DNA from: CAZBRS01 sp964494475
GTDB taxonomy: Bacteria; Myxococcota_A; UBA9042; CAZBRS01
Assembly: GCA_964494475.1 (NCBI GenBank)
Contig: CAZBRS010000015.1
Coordinates: 1-64,000, forward strand
Direction of reading: 5' to 3'
Length of the DNA: 64,000 nt
Part shown: positions 9,398 to 17,321 of the stretch, in pieces
How the letters are laid out: every line of letters starts with the position of its first letter
How positions within the stretch are numbered: the stretch's first letter is position 1
Notes under the pieces: generated by a model
Told to the model about the DNA's origin: nothing
What the model saw: only the letters and a program-made list of their open reading frames with translations
Database searches by the model: none
Translations under genes and position numbers: made by a program

Positions 9398-10434
9398 GGG
9401 CGGGCCTGCTCCACGTGAGCGCGCACGTCGGGGGTGGCGTACTGGCGCATCACGCCGACGCAATAGGCGGCGTGGGGGCAGGTGGTGCAGGCGGCCCAGT
9501 AGCGGCCGGGATCCCCCAGGCGCGAGCGCTCGATCACGCCCGTCGCGACCTCGACCACCCACTCGGTCGCGTACAGCTCGGACACGTTGTGCTCGTGGCC
9601 CGGCAGCACGCAGGGCGGATAGCCGAACGTGACGGCGGGGACCCCCCGCTCGCGGGCGCGCTCGAGGGCCGCGAGCGTGCGCTCTGCGGACTCGAGCAAG
9701 GGGAGGGGCAGCGCCTGCTGCGCCGAACCGGAGCGGAAGGGCTGCTGCAGCAGGCAGAGCATGACCCCCACGGGCCGCTGGTAGCGCTGCTGCAGGAGGG
9801 CGACCTCGTCGATGTAGCTCGGCAAATGGCCGGCGATGGGGGCGGTCACCACCGCCGATACCAGCAACTCGACCGCGGGCGCCGACAGTACGTGGTGCAC
9901 TCCGGCCAGCGCGTCGCGGTGCAGGGAGCGACCCCCGTACAGGGGCTCCTGCACCGAGGGGTCGAACGAGTCGAGCGACAGGGTGACCGCGTTGATGCCC
10001 GCCGTGAAGAGCGCCGTCGCCAGATCGCTGTCGGCGAGGCGTACGCCGTTGGTCGCGAGCAACTGCCGCGTGAACCCGAGCGCCGCCGCGTGCCGGACGA
10101 CCGTTGGAAAGCCGGGGTGGATGGTTGGCTCGCCGCCCATGTACCCGACGCCCCGGTAGCCGAGCGCGGCCAGGCCGTCGACGGTGCGGCAGAGCTCGTC
10201 GACGGGCATCAACGCCGCGCCCGAGGCACGGTTGCAGCAGTACGTGCAGTCCAGGTTGCAGGCGTGGCCGGTCTTGACCATGGGGGAGCCGTCGGCCAGC
10301 AGCCGGGAGGCCCAGGCGGCCCCGGCGTCGTGCCAGGGGCGCTCGTCGACGTCGCTCATTCCGAGCACCGGGAGGCGCACGGCGGGGGCGCTGGCTTCGG
10401 CGTCGCGACCCTGTGGTCTCTCCGGGCGGTCCAT
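9394..10434 (-). CDS. Radical SAM/SPASM-like protein (346 aa)
   Basis: The core has GHACNLDCTYC, then GYMGGEPTIHPGF, a LSLDSFDPS strand, PPCVLPGHEHN, and a C-terminal CTTCPHAAYCVG auxiliary-cluster motif. It is a shorter paralogue of the next gene and lacks the extra tail domain. ATG 10434 is preferred, with GGAGG just upstream (3 bp from the start codon). An in-frame ATG at 10359 is an alternative. It is separated by 111 bp from the U32-like gene upstream, a gap that contains a small inverted repeat (AGGAT, CGC, ATCCT near 10449-10461). Confidence 0.87.
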   Translation of the reverse strand: MDRPERPQGRDAEASAPAVRLPVLGMSDVDERPWHDAGAAWASRLLADGSPMVKTGHACNLDCTYCCNRASGAALMPVDELCRTVDGLAALGYRGVGYMGGEPTIHPGFPTVVRHAAALGFTRQLLATNGVRLADSDLATALFTAGINAVTLSLDSFDPSVQEPLYGGRSLHRDALAGVHHVLSAPAVELLVSAVVTAPIAGHLPSYIDEVALLQQRYQRPVGVMLCLLQQPFRSGSAQQALPLPLLESAERTLAALERARERGVPAVTFGYPPCVLPGHEHNVSELYATEWVVEVATGVIERSRLGDPGRYWAACTTCPHAAYCVGVMRQYATPDVRAHVEQARP

Positions 10435-10545
10435 GTTCCTCCGCGACTGAGGATCGCATCCTAAGGAGCGCCGTCCGCGGTCGTCAACGTCAAAGCGTGC
10501 GCCGTGTTGCCGGTCGGCGCTCGGCTCCACGGGTGGGCGGGAGCG

Positions 10546-11493
10546 TCAGGGCAGCGGGCTCACGATCCACAGGGCGTGGTGGCGAACGTCACTCGGGACG
10601 GCCGCCAGGAAGCTCGGGTTCTCGAGGTAGACCGCGTTGCCTGCCCGGGAGAGCGGCGCCGCGGGCGGGGCGTGGTCGTCGAGCAGCACCCTCTTGCGGC
10701 ACCACGCGCGGCAGGGCGCGTCGTGCGACACCGCCAGGGGGCCTTCGCAGGCAGCGCGCAGTTGGCAGTGCCTGCCCAGGGTCAGGTACGTCCAGGGCAC
10801 GTGCAGCGACAGGGGCCTCCAGCCGAGCACCGACGGATCGAGGCCCTGAGGCACCGGGTCGAGGCTGGCACGCGTGACCCCGAAGGCTTCGGCCAGGGCG
10901 CGCTCCTCGGTCGTGCTCCACGCCGGCAGTCGCGACACCCTGCGCTGGTTCTCCTGCACCTCCGAGGGGTCGGCGCCGTCGACCGCCCGCAGGTCGGGGA
11001 CCGGTGCGCTGCGCGACCAGCGCTCGAAGCGCTTCATGCGGCCCATGATCCGACCGAGGACCGGGCGCAGCGGGGGATGGGCGTGGACCAGCGCGACCGT
11101 GCCCCACTCGGCGCACACGACCTCGAGATCGTCCCGGTCTGTCCGGACGAGCGCCCGCAGGAGTTCCGCCACGGCTGCCTCGCGCGAAGCGTACGTGGGG
11201 GGGAGCACCACCCCCGGCGCGAGCCCGTGGCGTTCGGCCACGGCGGCCAGGCGCCGCACCGAGGCCGGCGTGGGAGTGAGGTGCTCGCACGTCTCGTGGC
11301 CTACGTAGAGGCGCGTGAAGGGCGCCGCGTCGAGGGCGTCGCCTGCGAGCGCCAGCAGGCGCTCGAACGCGCTGCGCTCGCGCCCGGTGCGAAAGCCGGC
11401 GTCGAGCAGCAGCGAGCGCCAGCCGCCGCGACGGACGGAGCGCGCCCACAGGTCGGCGCGGGCGGCATCGGGGGCGAACAGCGCGGTCTCCAT
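10546..11493 (-). CDS. Peptidase U32-like protein, UbiV-like partner (315 aa)
   Basis: The middle of the protein (LEVVCAEWGTVALV followed by GRIMGRMKRF) recalls the conserved EVVxNDWG ... GRLLNK region of U32-family proteins such as UbiV. Downstream, LTLGRHCQLRAACEG and CRAWCRKR supply four cysteines that could bind an Fe-S cluster. It follows another U32-like gene by 23 bp, like the ubiU-ubiV pair, whose products form a heterodimer for oxygen-independent hydroxylation. Assignment rests on motif memory and pairing, so the family call is moderate and the substrate unknown. The ATG has GAGGT 3-7 bp upstream. Confidence 0.6.
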   Translation of the reverse strand: METALFAPDAARADLWARSVRRGGWRSLLLDAGFRTGRERSAFERLLALAGDALDAAPFTRLYVGHETCEHLTPTPASVRRLAAVAERHGLAPGVVLPPTYASREAAVAELLRALVRTDRDDLEVVCAEWGTVALVHAHPPLRPVLGRIMGRMKRFERWSRSAPVPDLRAVDGADPSEVQENQRRVSRLPAWSTTEERALAEAFGVTRASLDPVPQGLDPSVLGWRPLSLHVPWTYLTLGRHCQLRAACEGPLAVSHDAPCRAWCRKRVLLDDHAPPAAPLSRAGNAVYLENPSFLAAVPSDVRHHALWIVSPLP

Positions 11494-11516
11494 GTCACCT
11501 CGTCGGGTCCAATGCG

Positions 11517-12494
11517 CTACAGGCTCCCGGCCGGGCGGAGCCAGCAGTTCGAGCCGTTGCAGTAGGCCGGGTCGTCGAGGGCCGCCCGGCAGGCCGCGGG
11601 CGACAGGTCGCCGCGGTCGAGCAGCGCGCGCACCCGGCGTACCGTCTCGAGGGCCTCGGTCGAGCGCCCCGGGACCTTGACGTATCGGACCCCGAGCTCG
11701 CGCAGGCGCGCCAGGGCGCACAGATTGCAGCCTCCGGTGTTGGGTCGCATGACCGGCGAGATCGCCTCCCGGTCGGCGCGCCGGGCCTCCTCGGTCTCGA
11801 CCGGCCGCTCGAACGCCGCCGTCCGCGACGCCGTGTCGAGCACGACCCGCGCCGTGTGCGAAGAGCAGAAGTCGCGCGCGGTCCCGTACCCGTGGCAGGT
11901 CAGGCACAGCGCCCCGTTGAAGGCGCACCACTCCCCCAGGAGGAAGGCCTCGAGCTCGAGCCCGAGGTCGGCCGCCGGTGTCGCGAGCGCCTCGAGATCG
12001 GCCAGGTTCGTCTCGCGGGGCAGGATGATCCGCGAGAAGCCCAGCCGCGCGGCGAGCTCGAGCGCTGCCCGGTTGTAGACCGGGGCCTCGCCGCTCGCCA
12101 CGAGGTGCGCGTCGGGGTGGCGTCGATGATAGCGCGCCGCGAGCGGGAGGCTGCCGAGGATGAGGCCGTGCGCGCCGACTTCGAGCGCGGTCGCGGCGAT
12201 CTCGTCGGCCAGGGGAAGCTGCTCGGGAGCGATCAGGTGCTCGTTCAGCGCGACGTGCGTGAGCAGCCCGAGCGTCGAGGCGGCCTGGACGACCCGCGCA
12301 AGCTGCTCGCGAGCGCCGATCTGGATGCGGGAGCGATACCGCCGGTTCGGGCTCGCCTCGAAGCCGTACCGCTCCGCCCAGGCTTCGGGGACGTAGCCGA
12401 CGAAGAGCTCGTCGACGCCCGCCCCGGCGAGCGCCGCGACCGCTTCGTCACCGGCCTGGCCGCCGAGCCCGGCCACGATGCGGATGTCTCGCAC
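11517..12494 (-). CDS. Peptidase U32 family protein, UbiU-like (325 aa)
   Basis: The protein shows U32 features: VDELFVGYVPE near the start, SRIILPRETNLADLEAL, a core LLGEWCAFNGALCLTCHGYG and GVRYVKVPGRS near the end. Six or more cysteines in the C-terminal half (CAFNGALC, DFCSS, GCNLCAL, CNGSNCW) fit the 4Fe-4S ligands of characterised U32 proteins such as UbiU and RlhA. These act in oxygen-independent hydroxylation. The GTG start at 12494 is chosen because GGAGG lies 5 bp upstream. An ATG at 12557 has no ribosome-binding site. It is probably co-transcribed with the partner at 10546-11493 and the radical SAM genes. Confidence 0.78.
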   Translation of the reverse strand: MRDIRIVAGLGGQAGDEAVAALAGAGVDELFVGYVPEAWAERYGFEASPNRRYRSRIQIGAREQLARVVQAASTLGLLTHVALNEHLIAPEQLPLADEIAATALEVGAHGLILGSLPLAARYHRRHPDAHLVASGEAPVYNRAALELAARLGFSRIILPRETNLADLEALATPAADLGLELEAFLLGEWCAFNGALCLTCHGYGTARDFCSSHTARVVLDTASRTAAFERPVETEEARRADREAISPVMRPNTGGCNLCALARLRELGVRYVKVPGRSTEALETVRRVRALLDRGDLSPAACRAALDDPAYCNGSNCWLRPAGSL

Positions 12495-12608
12495 GCGCCC
12501 TCCGCTGGTGAACGCTTCGAACGGTCGATGGTAGGGAGCAGGGGCCCCCGTTGTCAACGCGGGGCGGGGACGCGACGCCCCGGGGCCCGGTTCGGGGCTC
12601 GGCGCGGC

Positions 12609-15206
12609 CTACGAGAGGCGCGCGATCAGCAGGTCGATCACGTCGTCGATGAGCCGGGTCCGCTCGTTCGCATACCGGATCCGGTAGGCGCCCGCGACCT
12701 TGTAGTACCCTTTGTCCTCCATCGAGCCGTGGAAGACCATCAGGTCGGGCTGCGCCGTGCCGTTGCCGGGAAGCCACAGCCCCACATCGTCGAACCGGAT
12801 CGCGGCGCGAAGGCCGGGGAAGGCCGCCCTGGCGTCGTCGAGGGCGCCGGCCAGGGCCGGGTCGGAGCGCCCCTGCAAGCGCGGAGCCTGGCCCGGGCCG
12901 TCTTGTCCGGTGGCCCTCGGATCGTCGGTCGTCGGGTCGCCGGGCGTTGATTCTCCGACGCAGGCGAGCCCGCGCGCGACCACGAGGCGGGGCAACTCGC
13001 GCGCCAGCGCGTCGACACCCACCGGGGGCGACAGCCGCCCCGCGATGTCGGCGAGCGACGTGGAGCGCACGGTCGAGGGCCAGCGGGAGCCGGGGCGCGC
13101 CGGTAGGTGCTGAACCCCCGGGCACGCCAGGAAGAGCGCACACTCCCGGCAGGGCACCGCGGCCCGCGTCGGAGGCGCCAGGCCTTCGGATTGTTCGACC
13201 AGGCCGCCACGCGCCCCGGCGCTGCCGCCGCCCACGACGAAGGTGCCCCGGAGCGCCCGCTCGAGATCGTCGGACAGGTGTTCGTTGCCCGGCAGCAGGC
13301 ACAGAGGCAGGCCTGCGAATCGCGCGCGCGCCAGGCAGCGCTGCCGCCGGAGCGCTTCGACGAACGCGTGCAAGCCCTCGGCGTCGAACGGCTGGGCGTC
13401 GTTCGGCGGCGCGGAGTTCCCCCCCTGCACGACGAAGCGCAGGGCCGGCGGGGGGCTCGACAGGCGAGCGTCGACGTCGGCGAGCCACTCGGCCAGCCCG
13501 GCCGCCAGACGTGGCGTGGCAGGAACGTCGACGCTCACGGCGAAGCGCCGCGCCTCGGGGGCGCTCCGGTTCCAGGCCCCGAGCGCGGCGGCCCCGGCCG
13601 GGGCGGGCCCGTTGGTCGGATCCCACGCCAGGCGCACCCGTCGCACGCCGGCCCCGTACAGAGCCTCGAGCAGCCCCGGTTGCTCCAGCCCCGCGCCGCT
13701 GGTGGTCAGGGAGGTCTCCGACCCCAGGGCGAGCATCTCGGTTGCCCAGGGCACCAGGTGGGGAGAGAACGGCGCTTCGTCGGCGACCGTGCCCAGGTTG
13801 TCGACCCTCCCGGCGAACAGTCGGCCCACCTCGAGGGCGCGCGGCAGATCGGTGAGCGCGACGACGGCGGAGGTCACGCGTCGCTGGTAACCGAAGCGAT
13901 CGAACGACGTGACGACCGGCCCCTGGACCTCGAAGTCGAGGTCTTCGACCGGCTGCGCAGACTGGGTGCCCAGGCGCGGTCGAGGCGTGGACGCGACGTT
14001 GCACGCACACGCGGAGCGGCTGCCGGCCGGTCCCTCCTGGCGCAGGGAGGGATTGGCCTCGGGGTCTCGATCGAAGGCCACGAGACGCAGGCGGTGCTCG
14101 AGATCCTCGCCGCTGTCGCCAAGCGCGGCCACGAAGCCCCGTATGCTCCGGGTGAGCGGAGTCGGCCAGGGGGCGTGGCCCGGTACGGGTACATCGAACA
14201 CGCCGGGGCAGAAATGGCGCAGCGTGCAACCGCTGCAGACGTGAGCGTGGGTCGGCGACAGCAGCGCGTTGCCCAGCAGGCACCACTCGACGATCTCGGT
14301 CGAGTCGACGCCGCGGTTGCCGAGCCAGGCGTCGCGGGCCAGGATGCGGGCCGGCTCGTTGGCGAACGTCTCGTGGCCCTTCAGCAGGCACAGGGGCACG
14401 TACGAGAACGTGAGCTCGAAGTCGGGTCGCGCGAGGGCCATCGCGTCGTCGGCCACCCTGGCCACGTCGCTGAGGTCGGGGCGCAGGCTCGGTGCGCCGA
14501 GCGCCCGGTTCATCCAGCGCATGGTCTCGATCCGCAGGCCGGGCAGGCGGCCCGGGAACAGCGCGCGAACGGCGTCGAGGTACTCGGCCATGCGGCCCGC
14601 GATGCGGCGCGTGATCACGAGCCCGAGGGTCACTTCGAGGTCCGGGTGTTCGGCCATGGCCGAGGCCACGTTCCGGAGGGCGCGCTCGAACACGGGCAAC
14701 TGGCCGTGCGTCCCCGTGATGACGTCGAAGTCGTCGGCGCCCAGGGCATGGCACGACAGCAGGATGCTGCGGAGGCCCGCGTCGAGGGCGTCGCGGAGCA
14801 CGCGCGGTCGCGCGAAGGCCAGGCCGTTGGTGCCGATGGCGAGCGTGGTCCCGCGCGCCGTGACCGCGCGGGCGAAGTCGAGGAAGTGCGGGTAGAGGAT
14901 GGCCTCACCGGCGCACGACATGACGGTGGGCACCCGGCCGCTGAAGAACTCGGCCAGGGCCAGTGCGCTCTCGAGGGGCAGCTCGTCAGGGGCGCAGGGG
15001 GCGCGGCGCGGCTCGATGCAGATGGCGCAGTCGGCGTTGCAGCGCGTGGTCAGCGACAACGTCGCCCCGGCGATCGGCCGCACGGAGCTCAACTCGTCGC
15101 GGAACTCGAGCCGGCCGTCCGGGGTCTCGACCACGGCCGGGCTGGCGATGCGTGGTCGGCTGAGGTCGGGGTGGGGAGGATTCATGGCCGCTCGAAGTCC
15201 GCGCAT
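12609..15206 (-). CDS. Tandem radical SAM protein, second AdoMet site degenerate (865 aa)
   Basis: The N-terminal half is a radical SAM domain with TRCNADCAICIE (three AdoMet-cluster cysteines near residues 57-64), PLCLLKGHE and an auxiliary motif CSGCTLRHFCPG. The C-terminal half repeats the layout but its CxxxCxxC is gone. It still has PLCLLPGNEH and CRECALFLACPG, so the auxiliary-cluster ligands survive. A final domain of about 70 residues matches the tail shared by the cluster. The first half is a close relative of the gene at 1174-2616. ATG 15206 follows GAGAAAGGGCGTGAG; an ATG at 15185 is an alternative. It heads the minus-strand unit and has its own promoter and palindrome. Confidence 0.85.
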   Translation of the reverse strand: MRGLRAAMNPPHPDLSRPRIASPAVVETPDGRLEFRDELSSVRPIAGATLSLTTRCNADCAICIEPRRAPCAPDELPLESALALAEFFSGRVPTVMSCAGEAILYPHFLDFARAVTARGTTLAIGTNGLAFARPRVLRDALDAGLRSILLSCHALGADDFDVITGTHGQLPVFERALRNVASAMAEHPDLEVTLGLVITRRIAGRMAEYLDAVRALFPGRLPGLRIETMRWMNRALGAPSLRPDLSDVARVADDAMALARPDFELTFSYVPLCLLKGHETFANEPARILARDAWLGNRGVDSTEIVEWCLLGNALLSPTHAHVCSGCTLRHFCPGVFDVPVPGHAPWPTPLTRSIRGFVAALGDSGEDLEHRLRLVAFDRDPEANPSLRQEGPAGSRSACACNVASTPRPRLGTQSAQPVEDLDFEVQGPVVTSFDRFGYQRRVTSAVVALTDLPRALEVGRLFAGRVDNLGTVADEAPFSPHLVPWATEMLALGSETSLTTSGAGLEQPGLLEALYGAGVRRVRLAWDPTNGPAPAGAAALGAWNRSAPEARRFAVSVDVPATPRLAAGLAEWLADVDARLSSPPPALRFVVQGGNSAPPNDAQPFDAEGLHAFVEALRRQRCLARARFAGLPLCLLPGNEHLSDDLERALRGTFVVGGGSAGARGGLVEQSEGLAPPTRAAVPCRECALFLACPGVQHLPARPGSRWPSTVRSTSLADIAGRLSPPVGVDALARELPRLVVARGLACVGESTPGDPTTDDPRATGQDGPGQAPRLQGRSDPALAGALDDARAAFPGLRAAIRFDDVGLWLPGNGTAQPDLMVFHGSMEDKGYYKVAGAYRIRYANERTRLIDDVIDLLIARLS

Positions 15207-15213
15207 CTCACGC

Positions 15214-15228
15214 CCTTTCTCAGAAAGG
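15214..15228. promoter_or_regulatory. Perfect palindrome at the predicted transcription start
   Basis: CCTTTCT, one base, AGAAAGG is a perfect 7-bp inverted repeat. It lies at the predicted start site of the minus-strand radical SAM operon, 8 bp upstream of the ATG at 15206, where a bound repressor could block initiation. No regulator gene is adjacent. Confidence 0.45.
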
Positions 15229-15255
15229 CTAGCCCAATTGCGTCGCGCCGGTCAA
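15226..15255 (-). promoter_or_regulatory. Predicted promoter of the radical SAM operon
   Basis: Minus strand: -35 TTGACC (15255-15250), 18-bp spacer, -10 TAGCCT (15231-15226). The -35 is strong and the -10 is weak. It would start transcription inside the palindrome at 15214-15228. Confidence 0.5.
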
Positions 15256-15298
15256 GTGCGTGCGACCGGCGCCGGCGCTCCGTGCGCGCGATTCCCCG

Positions 15299-15327
15299 TT
15301 GACCGGCCAGCGAGGCGGCCTTACCAT
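15299..15327 (+). promoter_or_regulatory. Predicted promoter of the Gly-rich lipoprotein gene
   Basis: TTGACC (15299-15304), 17-bp spacer, TACCAT (15322-15327). The position fits the ATG at 15363 with its own ribosome-binding site. Confidence 0.6.
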
Positions 15328-15362
15328 TTTTGCACACAACATTCTTCCCTGGGAGGGAGAAC

Positions 15363-16091
15363 ATGAAGCTGATGACGGTAGTGCTCCTCGGTTTGTTCGC
15401 GGTGGCGTGCGGCGGCGGCGGCGGTAGCAGCGCTCCCTTGGAGGTTACGGAGACGGAGAAGGCTGCGGCGAAGACCACGGTCGATTCGGTCCGACAGCTC
15501 GACACCCTGAAGAGCGACAAGGGCAGCGACCAGGCGATGAGCGGTCTGGGGCAGGTCTATAGCAGCTCGGCCCAGTTGGTCGCCAAGAAGCAGCAGGCTG
15601 AGCTTGGCACGGGCAACCCCTACGCGCTGTCCCCCGATTACGAGCAGATCGCTTCCGCGCTCAGCCAGGATTGCTACACCGTCAACGGCGACACCGTTAC
15701 GTACAACAACTGCAATTACGGCGGCGGCGGCAGCAACTTCACGATCAACGGAACGATCACGACGTCGGGCGACACCGTTACGATCGACCTTACGATGGTC
15801 GGCGACTACTCGGGGCAGGCGTGGGACTACACGTGGTCGGGCACCGTCACGGTGACCGCCACCTCCATCGACGGCAACCTCTCGTTCGCGTTGAAGATGA
15901 ACGCGCAGGGTATGGACATAATCTACGATGTGTCAATCGACTTCAACGCCATCGTTCTCGACGCGAGCGGATGCGCCATTGGTGGCGGGATGGTTATCGA
16001 TTCTTCCACCGAGACGGGTGGGTACGGCGGATACGACACGTCGGTCGAGGTCACCTTCGGGCCGGCGTGCGGCGACGTGGCGATGTTCTAG
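15363..16091 (+). CDS. Gly-rich lipoprotein of unknown function (242 aa)
   Basis: The first 16 residues are a lipoprotein signal peptide ending in the lipobox FAVAC (Cys16), followed by a Gly/Ser stretch. The mature part is rich in Thr, Gly, Asn and Asp, with alternating beta-strand patterns (TVTIDLTMVG, TVTVTATSIDG). This suggests an extended beta structure outside the inner membrane. Two cysteine-containing segments (DCYTVNGDTVTYNNC and DASGC ... GPACGD) may form disulfides. The ATG at 15363 is preceded by GGGAGGGAG; an upstream in-frame start would bury the signal peptide. It is divergent from the radical SAM operon. No family recognised. Confidence 0.8.
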   Translation: MKLMTVVLLGLFAVACGGGGGSSAPLEVTETEKAAAKTTVDSVRQLDTLKSDKGSDQAMSGLGQVYSSSAQLVAKKQQAELGTGNPYALSPDYEQIASALSQDCYTVNGDTVTYNNCNYGGGGSNFTINGTITTSGDTVTIDLTMVGDYSGQAWDYTWSGTVTVTATSIDGNLSFALKMNAQGMDIIYDVSIDFNAIVLDASGCAIGGGMVIDSSTETGGYGGYDTSVEVTFGPACGDVAMF

Positions 16092-16097
16092 CACTTT

Positions 16098-16126
16098 TTG
16101 ACCCGTCCGGCGGCCGCGGATAGAAT
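16098..16126 (+). promoter_or_regulatory. Predicted promoter, likely leaderless transcript
   Basis: TTGACC (16098-16103), 17-bp spacer, TAGAAT (16121-16126). Initiation about 7 bp downstream falls at the ATG at 16134, so the mRNA may lack a 5' leader. Confidence 0.6.
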
Positions 16127-16133
16127 CGCGGCC

Positions 16134-17321
16134 ATGCGCACCCTCCTTCCCCTCATCTCCCTGGTCTTCACCGTCAGCGCGTCGCTCTCGGCCGCCCCGC
16201 GCGTGATCGAGGTCGACGGCGAAACGGTGGTCCTGCAACTGGCCCCCGAAGACGACGTGCGCCCCGGCGAGGCGGCCACGCTCTTCTTCGCGCGGCAGCT
16301 TCCGAAGCAGCGCGTCGAGGTGCACGTGGCCGAGATCCGCGTGCTGTCGTGCGAGGCGGGGCGCTGTCGCGCCGAGGTCCTCCGGCGGCAGCGGCCCGTG
16401 GAGCCGGGCTACGAGATGATCCTGCACCGGGTTCGCGAGACCCACGTGCTCCCGGGGGGGCCCGGCGGCGTTCCGGCCTCCAGCCCCACGGCTCCCGTCG
16501 AGCCGCCGTCGACCTCGGCGCGTTTGCACGTGACCGGCGGGCCCGTCGACGCGCGGGTCCGGGTCGACGACGTCGCGGTCTGCGCCGAGGTGCCGTGCGC
16601 GCTCGAGGTGGCGGCGGGGGCCCACGAGGTGCGCGTCGAGCTCGAGGGCTACATGCCCTTCACGGGGGCCTCCACCGCGGCGCTCGGCCAGGTCTCCGAG
16701 GTCGAGGTGCACCTCGAGCACCGGCCGATCATCGACGTGCAATCCACTCCCGCGGGGGTCCTGGTGCAGCTCGACGGCGAAGAGGTGGGCCGCACGCCCA
16801 TCGCGTTCGCGCTCGAGCGCGCCCTGCCCGGCCGCGTGGCGCTCTCGCTCGAGGGCTACGAGCTGCAGGAGCTCGAGATCGTGCCGCGCGCCAACGAGAC
16901 GTTGCGGCTCACCCCCCTGTTGCTGCGCAAGCGCCTGGCCCGGGCCGAGGGCTGGCGTGTGGCCGGTATCGTGGCCACGTCGGTGGGTGCCGCCCTGGCC
17001 AGCGCCGGAGGGGTGCTGCTCTTCCTCGGCGACTGGCAAGACAGCCGCGCCACCGATCTGCACCAGCGCTACCTGGCGCTCCCGCCGGGAGGTCCGCCGT
17101 CGGCCTACCTGACGGCCTGGAACGACGTCGAGGCGGCCGTCGAGCGTTCCCGCCGTTACGGGATGTCGGGGGCCAGCATGCTGGGGGTGGGCGCCGGCAT
17201 GACGCTCTTCGGACTGCTGGCGTGGCTCGATCCGTTCGACTGGTGGGTCCGCACCGCGCCGGTGGCGGCGCCAACGCCCGATGGGCAGGGCGCGTCGCTC
17301 GAATGGAGGGGCACGTGGTGA
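16134..17321 (+). CDS. PEGA-domain membrane protein (395 aa)
   Basis: A signal peptide (about residues 1-21) leads into a region with two PEGA domains. The first, about residues 125-180, includes HEVRVELEGYMPF. The second, about 200-265, includes STPAGVLVQLDGEEVGRTP. PEGA domains are surface or S-layer-associated beta modules. Two C-terminal membrane segments (VAGIVATSVGAALASAGGVL and MLGVGAGMTLFGLLAWL) place the PEGA part outside the membrane. ATG 16134 is chosen because it opens a clean signal sequence. The stop overlaps the next gene's GTG as GTGA, so the two are translationally linked. Confidence 0.82.
   Translation: MRTLLPLISLVFTVSASLSAAPRVIEVDGETVVLQLAPEDDVRPGEAATLFFARQLPKQRVEVHVAEIRVLSCEAGRCRAEVLRRQRPVEPGYEMILHRVRETHVLPGGPGGVPASSPTAPVEPPSTSARLHVTGGPVDARVRVDDVAVCAEVPCALEVAAGAHEVRVELEGYMPFTGASTAALGQVSEVEVHLEHRPIIDVQSTPAGVLVQLDGEEVGRTPIAFALERALPGRVALSLEGYELQELEIVPRANETLRLTPLLLRKRLARAEGWRVAGIVATSVGAALASAGGVLLFLGDWQDSRATDLHQRYLALPPGGPPSAYLTAWNDVEAAVERSRRYGMSGASMLGVGAGMTLFGLLAWLDPFDWWVRTAPVAAPTPDGQGASLEWRGTW

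Noticed and set aside
11517..12557. ATG start at 12557 for the U32-like gene
   Set aside because: No ribosome-binding site, and the added residues are not U32-like. GTG 12494 has GGAGG 5 bp upstream.
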